Part shown: in pieces, positions 54,981 through 64,000 of the stretch
Layout of the letters: each line of letters opens with the position of its first letter
How positions within the stretch are numbered: position 1 is the first letter of the stretch
NCBI RefSeq assembly: GCF_012220205.1
Contig: NZ_CP047225.1
Location: 558,001 to 622,000, forward strand
Length of the DNA stretch: 64,000 nucleotides
Reading direction: 5' to 3'
Source: Mycoplasmopsis gallinacea
Lineage (GTDB): Bacteria > Bacillota_I > Bacilli_A > Mycoplasmatales > Metamycoplasmataceae
Translations under genes and position numbers: made by a program
The notes under the pieces: model-generated
What the model saw: the letters and a program-made list of their open reading frames with translations, nothing else
Told to the model about the DNA's origin: nothing
Databases searched by the model: none

Positions 54981-55343
54981 ACTCACTACTCAAACGAATA
55001 TGAAGCACTCTTAAAACTTTCATGTGAAGACTTTGCGCAGCAATTATTAAATCGTAATTTAACAAGTTCTGAAAATATCACTATTGATATTTGAAAATCA
55101 CACTTTGGAGATGTGAAAATTGTTAATTTATTTATCTATTTTGCAATCAAATCACACCCAAATGCTAAACTTACTTGAACTAAATATGCTCGTGCATATT
55201 ATGATGAAGTTAAATCAACTAAACTTTCAAGTTTCGAAGAGATTGAAAACTATCTTGATGGGAAATTTAAAACCACCAATTCACTTATTGAAGTTTATAA
55301 ATCTAAAGAAATTATGAAAAATGTTTATTTAAAAGAAAACTAA
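54981..55343 (+). pseudogene. Headless copy of the dnaB/dnaD-like gene
   Basis: The last 363 bases of the gene at 51669, without start, created by the target duplication. It reads in frame from a short IS-end frame at 54864, but no native start or ribosome site is present. One base differs from the parent (55026). Confidence 0.9.
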
Positions 55344-55747
55344 AATACCTTATAATTTTTTTGAAGGTATTATTATGAATCAACAAGAATATGAAGTTTT
55401 TAAAAATAAACAGTTAATGATTCTTAAAAGAAGCAATGCCATTATTTCTCGCATTGCTTCTTTAAATATTACAGATGATGAGCTTTGAAATAGTTTTGCT
55501 GAATTTGCCAAAATTGCTGTTGAAAGCCAAATGGATAAAAGCAAACTCATTTCAATGCTTGAAGTAAAGCGTGATGAACAAGGAAAAATTACTTTTTATA
55601 ATAAGTTTTTAGATAATCAGGTTGCTAAAAAATTTTTAATTGATAATAACTTAGAGCTTTCATTTGTTTCAGAAATTGACACTACCGATCTTTTTAGTGA
55701 AAAAAAACTTTCTGAAAGTGGTGATGAACTTGAAGCAAGCGTTGATT
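54981..55747 (+). repeat. Right copy of the 767-bp target duplication
   Basis: Partner of 52347-53113. It holds the complete 5' part and ribosome site of the dnaI-like gene, so the right-hand gene is whole. Confidence 0.95.
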
Positions 55748-56313
55748 TTTCTTTATATAGCTACCAAATTACTTTCAAACGTTTCTTACAAACAAATAAG
55801 AAAATTAGACATAGATTTAGACAAAAAGGACTTTATTTATATGGTAATTTTTATAGCAAAAGAGAGCAATATTTAAAAGAAATTGCTAATGATTTTGCTT
55901 ATGCAAATTTCCAAACTTCCTACATTAACATCTCTGATTTATATAACTTTATTATTTCTGGATTTAAAAGTGATACTAAAAATAATTCATATAGTCCAGA
56001 TTTTCTTATCAAAAAAATGTCTGAAGTTGAAGTTTTAGTCCTTGATGGTTTTGGAGCGCAAAAAATCAATTCTTGATTTTTAGAAAATGTTATTTTGAAA
56101 GTTTTAATTCAAAGAATGCGTCATCAAAATGAAAAAATTACTTTTATAGGTGGAACATCTAATTTAGAGCACCTTAAAAAATCAACTATTAAGCAGTATG
56201 AAAATGATTCAAGAAACAAAAACCACATTGAAGAAAATATGTCTATTTTCGTTCAATTAGTGCAAAAAATCACTAAAGATAGTTTTTGAATTGGATCTGA
56301 CTTGGAGGATTAA
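55375..56313 (+). CDS. DnaI-like helicase loader with degenerate P-loop
   Basis: 312 residues, intact. The C-terminal half follows the AAA+ DnaC/DnaI fold: RQKGLYLYGNFYSKREQYLKE where loaders have a GxxGxGKS P-loop, and VEVLVLDGFGAQKINSWF for Walker B. The Gly-Lys-Ser/Thr of the P-loop is absent (NFYSKREQ), and the second Walker B acidic residue is Gly, so ATP binding is doubtful. The N-terminal half is helical and acidic. It follows the dnaB-like gene in the ancestral order and overlaps fmt by one base (TAATG). Confidence 0.78.
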
Positions 56314-57146
56314 TGAAAATATTACTTGCTGGAACTCCATCTTTTTCGGTTCCGATTTTTGAAGAAGTTATTAAAAATTTTGAAGTTGTTGCAGTTGTTT
56401 CACAACCAGATAAACCTGCTAATCGTGGGTATAAATTAGAACCAACTCCAGTTAAATTATTAGCTGAAAAATACAACTTAAAAGTCTTTCAACCTAATAA
56501 AATTTCAGAAATTTATGATGAACTTGCAAAACTTGATTTTGATGTTTTTCTTAGCTGCGCTTTTGGTCAATTTGTGCCTGATAAAGTTTTAAAATTAGCT
56601 AAAAAAGCAGCCTTAAATGTGCATGGGTCACTATTACCTAAATATCGCGGAGCAGCTCCGATTCAATACTCACTTTTAAATGGTGATAAGCAAACCGGAA
56701 TTACCATTATTTATATGGTAAACAAAATGGATGCTGGTGATATTCTTTTTAAAAAAGCAATTGATATTGAAGATACTGACACAAGTGATTCACTTTTTGA
56801 AAAACTTTCTATTTTAGGTACCGAAAATATTGTGAGCTGATTAAAAGATTTTGAAAAAGGTAATTTTACTGCTGAAGTTCAAGATGAAAGTCAGGTGGTT
56901 TTAAGTCCAAAACTTCTTAAAGAAGACGCACTTTTAGATCCAACATTAACTACTGAAGAAGCTTTCAATAAAATTCGAGCTTTTTCATCAAATCCAGGAG
57001 CTTATTTATTTGTCAACGGAAAACGTTTAAAGGTATATTATGCAAGTAAAAAGTTAATTAAAAATGCTCCGATTTTGGAATTTAGTGATGGAAAATTATA
57101 TGCTCAAGATTACCAATTCGAATCGAAAAAAAGAGTCAAACTTTAA
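56313..57146 (+). CDS. fmt: Methionyl-tRNA formyltransferase
   Basis: 277 residues, about 30-40 shorter than typical. MKILLAGTPSFSVPIF, NVHGSLLPKYRGAAPIQYSLLNG and MDAGDI are the formyl-folate site; the C-terminal OB-fold is short. It formylates initiator Met-tRNA. Start overlaps the stop of the loader gene, one transcript with the replication genes. Confidence 0.94.
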
Positions 57147-57203
57147 ATGGTAGCAATACCACATTAAAATTTAACATTTTATGCATTTATCATTTAAAAT
57201 GTT

Positions 57204-57209
57204 TATAAT
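57204..57209 (+). promoter_or_regulatory. Promoter -10 box of gap
   Basis: TATAAT, 84 bases upstream of the gap ATG. The longer string TATAATATAGATA is shared with the MATE promoter at 61176. Confidence 0.65.
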
Positions 57210-57253
57210 ATAGATAACAAATTAGAATAATATTTTGTATAGAAAGTTATTAA

Positions 57254-58297
<1,044 letters not shown>

Positions 58298-58311
58298 TAA
58301 TCCAAATTACG

Positions 58312-58340
58312 CTACATCAAGGAAACTTGATGTAGTTTTT
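58312..58340 (+). terminator. Terminator of gap
   Basis: A perfect 10-base stem (CTACATCAAG with CTTGATGTAG), GAAA loop and a T-run. Confidence 0.92.
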
Positions 58341-58381
58341 CTGTACCTTTTATTTGCAAATATTAGGACTAAAAGGGACAA

Positions 58382-58416
58382 AGAAAAACTGACACTATTT
58401 TTGTATCAGTTTTTCT
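58382..58416 (-). terminator. Terminator of the tpx unit
   Basis: AGAAAAACTGA (58382-58392) with TCAGTTTTTCT (58406-58416), an 11-base stem that terminates the leftward GNAT-unknown-tpx transcript. Confidence 0.8.
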
Positions 58417-58457
58417 AATTAAGCTTTTAAAATGCATTAAAAATAGGTTTATTTAGT

Positions 58458-58952
58458 TTAAATAGCACTATCAAGGAATTTTTCAAGAGAATCAAAACCT
58501 ACTTGCTCATGAGTGTTTTCGTTAACTTGTTTGTAGATGATTTTATTATCTTTATCAAGCACAAAAATTGAACGAGCACATAATTGGTATTCATTTATTA
58601 ATACCCCTAAAAACTCAGCTAATTTTCGAGTTTTATAATCTGAATAAAGCTTCATTTTCTCAATTGGGTGATTGTTGTTATAAACATCAATTGCACTTGG
58701 AAGATCCATTGATACACCAATAAAACGAACGTTTTGTCTTTCAAGAGACATTGAAGCAAGTCTAATGATTTGTAAATCACAAACTCTTGTATCTACTGAT
58801 GGATAAGTGGCAAGTACTGTAAGTCCATCAAAACTATCTAACTTTACATTTTCAAAAGTTCCACTTTGAACTAATTCTAAATTAACTTGATCATTAATTT
58901 GAGCACCATCTGGAAGATGGTATAACTGATCTTTAAAATATACTTTTCTCAT
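58458..58952 (-). CDS. tpx: Thiol peroxidase (atypical 2-Cys peroxiredoxin)
   Basis: 164 residues. The peroxidatic Cys lies in PSVDTRVCDLQ (Thr three residues before it, as required) and the resolving Cys in YQLCARSIFVLD. It reduces hydrogen peroxide and organic peroxides with thioredoxin. The start overlaps the stop of the unknown gene upstream by one base. Confidence 0.93.
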   Translation of the reverse strand: MRKVYFKDQLYHLPDGAQINDQVNLELVQSGTFENVKLDSFDGLTVLATYPSVDTRVCDLQIIRLASMSLERQNVRFIGVSMDLPSAIDVYNNNHPIEKMKLYSDYKTRKLAEFLGVLINEYQLCARSIFVLDKDNKIIYKQVNENTHEQVGFDSLEKFLDSAI

Positions 58953-59482
58953 TATAATACACTTTCTTTAAATACTTTATATACAGTTGAAAAACTTAAT
59001 TTAAAGACAAATAAAAGGTAAAAGTTCATTTTTGACATTAATGATTTTACATTTAAGTCTTTGTTATTATTTAACTTTTGAGAATAATCATTAATTTTAT
59101 TGCTTAATTTTTTAAGGTAAATTAAAGCATTTTCATCTTTTTTATTATTAAGTTCTTTATCATCAATTTTACTTACAAATTCTTGGAAGTAATTAATAAT
59201 TAAATTTACTGCGATATTTACGCGGTTAATTATTAAAAGTTCTCTGTAGTTCGAATATTTAGGGTCATTGACAACACTAGAATCAATTAAACGATCAACA
59301 ATACCTAAAATAGTTTTTTGTGAAGCATATGATTTAGCTAAATCTTTAAGAGATGGCATTTCTTTAATAAATTCTTTAATTGTAACTTGAGATATATCAA
59401 TTGAAATATTTGAAGTAATATAGTTTAATGGTCTATTTTCTTCTAATTCTGAAATTATTGTATTTTTAATATTATTATTCAT
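58952..59482 (-). CDS. Unknown helical protein
   Basis: 176 residues, not recognised. It is mostly helical, Lys/Asn/Ile-rich, with a Lys-Asn-rich charged stretch near 110-145 and a hydrophobic C-terminus (FYLLFVFKLSFSTVYKVF) that may be a membrane anchor. It sits two bases after the GNAT gene and overlaps tpx by one, so it is co-transcribed and real. Confidence 0.7.
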   Translation of the reverse strand: MNNNIKNTIISELEENRPLNYITSNISIDISQVTIKEFIKEMPSLKDLAKSYASQKTILGIVDRLIDSSVVNDPKYSNYRELLIINRVNIAVNLIINYFQEFVSKIDDKELNNKKDENALIYLKKLSNKINDYSQKLNNNKDLNVKSLMSKMNFYLLFVFKLSFSTVYKVFKESVL

Positions 59483-59484
59483 AA

Positions 59485-60321
59485 TTACTTTTCTCCTCTT
59501 TCAATGTGAATTACTGTAAGCGTACCATTTACTTTAAAACCAAGTTTTTGATAAACTTCACCAGCAATTGGGTTTTCATAAAATAGTACTGGTATTTTGC
59601 CTCTTTGTTTAATAATATAGTCACAAAGTTTTACCAAACATTTGGTAGCTAACTTTTGATTTCTATATTCTGATAAGGTAAATACTCCACCTATCATTAC
59701 AGTCTTATCTGTGTAGGCACTAATTGAAGCATGTGAAGCTATTTTATTATCTTTCTCAATAACAAATCCTCAGTAAGCATCTTTATCAAAAGCTCCTTCT
59801 AAGAAGTTTTTATCTAAGTTTTGACTTGCAAAACCTTCAAATTCTTTAATCTGTTTTCTGGATTCAATAATTGAAGGTATATCCTCTTTGGCGAAAATTC
59901 TTGCTGGATTATCCTCTAAACTAATCTTGTCATAGAAATAATCTACATCTAATGAAGCAATGTTTTCTTGAAAAAGTTTTGTTCCTCTTTTGAATTTGTG
60001 AATGATGTTTGTGAAAAACTGAACATCACTAGAAGCTGTTATTATGTTCTTTATCTGGTATTTTTCTAAAATTTGAAAAAATGACTCTGGATCAATGTTG
60101 TTATTTTTGTGAAAAATAACTAAATTGTTATGGTAAACATAAAAAACGTTTTCGAATTTATTACCATTTTTAGTTACATATGTTGCGAAGCCTTCTTCAT
60201 TTAAACCAAAAGTCTGAATATCAAAGATAATGAACATGTTTTTTACTGGATCATTCTGATATAAGTAATCTAATAAGGGCTGTTTTTCTTCATTATTTAA
60301 TGTTTTTAATTCGTTAAACAT
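59485..60321 (-). CDS. GNAT-family acetyltransferase
   Basis: 278 residues with UGA as Trp near residue 184. The C-terminal third is a GNAT domain (VMIGGVFTLSEYRNQKLATKCLVKLCDY, with the acetyl-CoA R/Q-x-x-G/A-like loop, and YQKLGFKVNGT). The N-terminal part is a second, degenerate GNAT-like fold. Substrate unknown. It is the first gene of the leftward unit with tpx. Confidence 0.8.
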
Positions 60322-60594
60322 AAATTAATTATAAATTAATTTATGGTAAATTTTATTCTTAAAGATAATAAAAATCATAAATATGACAAGTTTTAATATT
60401 AATTTTAAAAAGTAAAAAGTTAAAATAATTCCTTTTAAATTAGTCAAATTATAACTTTTTAATATTTTTGAACTTTTAAAGGTTTTAATAGTTTTAAAGA
60501 AACTGTTTTAATGATTATTTATTTCGTTAGAATAATTAATCTTGAAAAAGATTCTCATTTGTATGAACTAAGTATGGTGAAAAAAGATATAAGA

Positions 60595-60624
60595 AAACAC
60601 TGGAACGTCCAGTGTTTAAAAAAA
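60595..60624. terminator. Orphan terminator-like hairpin
   Basis: AAACACTGGA and TCCAGTGTTT with a 3-base loop, then A-run. No gene precedes it on the plus strand; it may end a small RNA or remain from a lost gene. Confidence 0.6.
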
Positions 60625-60845
60625 TTATCCTAAAATATTTATCAATTATATTTTTTATTTAACGAAGGTTTTCATAATGAAAATTTTACTAATATTAATA
60701 TTTACTAAAGAGAATTAGAATTCACCTTTAGGTTACTTGATTAATCCCCAATTAATAAACAAACTAACTTCCCCAAACTAGTTTATTTATCATTTACTTT
60801 TTTAAAGAAAAGTTTTTTTCTATTTACAAGTAACATAATAATTAT

Positions 60846-60899
60846 AAATAGAACAAAATTTTTTTCAATTTTGCAAATATTTGAAAAAACGTTCTATTT
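60846..60899. repeat. Long imperfect inverted repeat
   Basis: AAATAGAAC with GTTCTATTT outside, TTTTTTTCAA with TTGAAAAAA inside. About 18 paired bases around an 11-base loop, in the gene-free interval. Confidence 0.6.
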
Positions 60900-61175
60900 A
60901 TCTATATTATAGATATAAAAGTTTTCACTCCTTTAAAAATAAATTGAATAAAAATATTTTTTATGTTAATATGCTACATTTTGACTTTTTTTACATCTAT
61001 GTAGTAGAATAATTAGGAAAAATAGAGATAAAAAAACATAAAAATTTTATTTTTCAAAATAAAAAAATATTTAATTAAAAATATTTTATGGAAATATTAC
61101 ATTTTATTTTAAAAGCATTTGCAGAATATTTTATACAAAATGCAAAAATGACTATATCAATAATACTTTTAATGC

Positions 61176-61181
61176 TATAAT
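61176..61181 (+). promoter_or_regulatory. Promoter -10 box of the MATE gene
   Basis: TATAAT within TATAATATAGATA, as upstream of gap. About 165 bases of leader follow before the ATG, with a stem formed by CCATACAGAAAAA and TTTTTTGTATGATGG (about 61263-61296). Confidence 0.55.
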
Positions 61182-61348
61182 ATAGATACAAAAGTCAAAT
61201 ATATTTGATTTTTGAGCTATGTAAAGACGATAATATTAAAATCCTCGATTTGTAAAAATGTTTCCATACAGAAAAATCCATTTTTTGTATGATGGCTTAA
61301 AAAACAGATGATTTTAAACAAAAGAAATAAATTGAAGGTGTTAATCAA

Positions 61349-62884
61349 ATGAATCAAATTAGAACATTTTTTAAAGTTCATTTCCCTGATTCAAAAACGA
61401 AGTGATGACAATATTTTAAATTTGCAATGCCAGTCGTTTTATCAGGGTTATGTTTTTCATTAAATAACTTCGTAGATAACTTTATGGTTCTTACCGTTAA
61501 TGGTGGTGCACAAGCTCTTAGTTATGGAAACTTTTATACCTCGATCATTTTGGCTATCTACACCGGAATTGGTTTCATAGGTTCAGCGCTTATAGGTCAA
61601 TATTTGGGGGCTAATGAAATTGAAAAAGCAAGGCAAGTAATTAGGTTAAGAATCATACTTAGCATAATTGTTGTTGCAGTGTTTGTTATCTTTGCATTTG
61701 CAGCACCAACACAGATGATTGAATTAGTTGCTGGTAAGAAAAATCCACTATCTGCAAAAAGCTATGAAGAAAATGTAAGGCTTGCAAAAGATTATCTTAA
61801 ATACATTACTATTGCTTGAATTCTTCTTGCTTGAACATTCACCTCTGGTAACTTGTTACGTGAGATTGGACTTGGTAAACAATCACTATATTCTACTATA
61901 ACAACATTACTTACAAATATTGTTTTTAATTCTATCTTTATGTATGGATTAAATATGGGTGTTGTAGGAGCTGCTTTAGCTAGTGTTATTGCAAGAGTAT
62001 CGGCGGTAATTGGAAACTTCCTTTATTTATGATTTAACCGTAGAGAATTGAATGTATTTCCTTGACAATTGTTTCATGTCTCATCAGTTATTTTTATGCA
62101 ATTTATGAAGCGTTTTCCATCAATCTTACTCTCATCAAGCGCAGTGGCATTTAACACAGTTAGACAAGCATTTTACAATAATGCAGATACATCAAATATT
62201 CAAGATATAATGAATGTTTCTGTTCTTGCAATTACAGCAACTTTCACTGGTGTATTCACAGCAAGTTTCAGTTCATTTAGTGCTAATGTTGCAAAATATG
62301 TAGGGTACCATTTAGGACGTAGTGAATTTGATGTTGCTATCGATAATGGTAACCATTTAAAAGGGTTTCATTTTGTTTTACAATTTGGTTTAGCTCTATT
62401 TTTTGGTGCCTTTTTATTTGTTTTACCTTATGTAAGCATTTTTAATAAATCAGCAATTGACAACTGAAAATTATCCCATCCAGGTGCTAGTGAAGCTATT
62501 ATTAACGAAGTTAAAGTTGCTTATAATAATTATTTAATAGGAACACTTATAATCATGCTTTCATTTAGTCCAATTTGAGCTTGATTTGTCACAAGTGGAA
62601 GATTAATTTCAGCTGGAGGAAGAAATAACCTTTTATCATTTGTTGAATTTATTACAAGTTTTTTACAACTTGTTTGACTAGGTCTTTTAGCATTTGTTAT
62701 TGTCGGAAAAGGACCTGGAAAATGAGAACTTAATGTGGTTTACTTTTACTTAGTTTTCTTCTTATCAGACCTTGTGAAATTAGCTGTTTTCGAGACTGTA
62801 TATTACAAAATTGAGTGAGCAAAAAACTTAACTCATGAAAAACACACTATAAGCTTTTTTAAGAGAAAAAAAGAGAAAAAATAA
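61349..62884 (+). CDS. MATE-family efflux transporter
   Basis: 511 residues, about 12 membrane helices, many TGA-encoded Trp. Starts at ATG 61349 behind GAAGGTG. The first helices (FAMPVVLSGLCFSLNNFVDNFMVL, GTGIGFIGSALIGQYLGANEIEKAR) and the matching second-half pattern (GVFTASFSSFSANVAKYVGYHLG) are the two pseudo-symmetric MatE halves. It would export cationic drugs or metabolites with Na or H antiport. Single-gene transcript with a long leader. Confidence 0.88.
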
Positions 62885-62894
62885 GAATTTATAA

Positions 62895-62932
62895 ATAAAA
62901 ATTACCGTCAAATATTGACAGTAATTTTTATT
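62895..62932. terminator. Bidirectional terminator between MATE and DUF31 genes
   Basis: ATTACCGTCAA (62901-62911) with TTGACAGTAAT (62915-62925), one mismatch, flanked by A and T runs, between convergent genes. Confidence 0.8.
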
Positions 62933-64000
62933 TATTTTTTGTTAAATTCTTTTGGATTAACTATTCAGAAAGGAATGCCAATTGAAGGATCTCAAGCATT
63001 AAGTTTCATTACGTTTGAAGCAGCTGAATTAATATTTGGAATTGATAGAATATCTTGATTTGGATTTGGAATTCCAAAGTAATTAAATTCTTGAGTTTTA
63101 CCATTGCTATAAATGCTTGAATATCCAAATCAAGAAGTTAGTGAGAATCAACCAACAGCTGAGTTAATTGTTGAAATGTATGTTCCATTTCCATCAATAA
63201 CTCCGGTTCCGCTTTGACCACCACGAACAAAAACAGGGGTAAAGTTTTTGGTTCGATCATTTTTTAATCCGAAAATTTCACGGTTATCATGAATTGTGTT
63301 TCGATTAACAATATAACCACTTAATTTTTTATCTGGATAACCTGCAAATAATCTTCCTGTGTAATATTCTGGATAAGTTTCTCAATTAGACATTTCTTTG
63401 ATTTTTTGAGATGAATATCAAAGATTATCTTTGTTGTAATTATTGAAATTTAAATTTGGTAAGCTAAGCAATTTCTTATATCAAAGCGCAGTTTGGAAGC
63501 GGCCTTTTTCAATTAGCTTATCAATAATTTGATTTATGTCCACTAAATAGAAAGTAATATCCACGTATTTATTGTTATCGCTTTTATCTTCACTAATTTG
63601 ATTTCTACCTGTTCAAAATGGGAATATTTTGACAGGCACTGAATAAAGTTGATCTTTTGGATCATATCCATTATCAACGCTATTTTTATATTTGTTAGTT
63701 GCAATTCCTAGATCAACTTGAGGTATTCGAGTATTTTGTGTAGGATCTTGCACAGTTGAATCGTTATTAATAACGTGGTTATTGGTGATTGCAAACATTT
63801 TACCATCACTGGTATCTGAGTTAGCTTTACCTACAAAAAGTCCAGTTCCTTGAGCACCTGTTAAATAAATTAAGGAAGCTCGATTATAAAGATCTTTAAC
63901 TCTAGAATCTTCATAGTGATAGTGCATATATTCAATATCTAATTTATACCCTTCGTGGAATTTGTAAGGTAAATTTTGGTTTGGATCATACTCAAACATT
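62932..64000 (-). CDS. DUF31 serine-protease-like protein (N-terminus outside window)
   Basis: At least 355 residues to the stop at 62932, open to the window edge. The fold is the same as in the two lipoproteins at 3-7.7 kb: YLTGAQGTGLFVG, AITNNHVINN with the His, an Asp-containing VDITFYLVD, and RGGQSGTGVIDGNG with the Ser. Several TGA codons are Trp. Whether it has a lipoprotein signal cannot be seen. It is a third, separate member of the family in 64 kb. Confidence 0.85.

Larger units (their letters stand above)
60322..61348. other. Long AT-rich interval upstream of the MATE gene
   Basis: About 1 kb without a gene. Contents: an orphan terminator-like hairpin (60595-60617), a long imperfect inverted repeat (60846-60899), the 14-base motif shared with 7778-7791 (60997-61010), and the MATE promoter at 61176. 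GNAT reads away on the left. No coding frame above 60 codons looks real; remnants of a deleted gene are possible. Confidence 0.6.

Noticed and set aside
54864-55094. Frame joining the IS end to the dnaB-like C-terminus
   Set aside because: Starts within the transposase gene in another frame and has no ribosome site; it is a by-product of the insertion junction.

Overview
This is a 64 kb piece of a low-GC mollicute chromosome. UGA must be read as tryptophan: almost every host gene is interrupted by in-frame TGA codons at conserved Trp positions (F1-like ATPase subunits, PdhA, PheT, DnaE, MATE pump). Gene content (PDH complex, F1-like ATPase with DUF31 lipoproteins, an IS1634-type element) suggests the Hominis/Mycoplasmopsis side of the mycoplasmas; I cannot name the species.

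Layout. 1-7.7 kb: an F1-like ATPase module (tail of a membrane protein, alpha-like, beta-like) followed by two large DUF31 serine-protease-like lipoproteins. 7.9-9.1 kb: a decayed AAA+/DUF4143 ATPase. 9.23-27.26 kb: an essentially full-length Tn916-family conjugative transposon with tet(M), inserted between that pseudogene and a secondary alcohol dehydrogenase gene. 27.4-35.8 kb: adh, uvrC and a pdhA-B-C-D operon. 35.8-36.6 kb: a decayed IS1634-like fragment. 36.7-43 kb: rarA, pheS, ung, pheT, glyA. 43.1-46.9 kb: a minus-strand accessory block (NYN-LOTUS protein, ruined adenine methyltransferase, YqaJ-like nuclease, dNMP kinase). 47.2-57.1 kb: a replication and translation cluster (dnaE, 5'-3' exonuclease, coaE, dnaB/dnaD-like, dnaI-like, fmt) split by an intact IS1634-like element. 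57.3-64 kb: gap, tpx, an unknown gene, a GNAT acetyltransferase, a MATE pump and a third DUF31 protein running off the window.

Main points of interest. (1) The tet(M) leader peptide of Tn916 ends in UGA directly in frame with tet(M); under the mycoplasma code the leader and TetM form one 673-codon reading frame. Other Tn916 genes ending in UGA (orf7, orf14, orf15, orf21) also acquire C-terminal extensions. (2) The 1867-bp IS1634-like element is flanked by a 767-bp direct repeat; the duplication leaves one intact copy of each gene it straddles (dnaB-like on the left, dnaI-like on the right). (3) Tn916 has lesions in two conjugation ATPases (orf16, orf21) but intact int, xis and tet(M), so it looks trapped for transfer. 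(4) pdhA carries a premature TAA inside an otherwise intact PDH operon, and both lipoyl domains of the complex sit on E3 while E2 has none. Lesions resting on single bases should be checked against reads.
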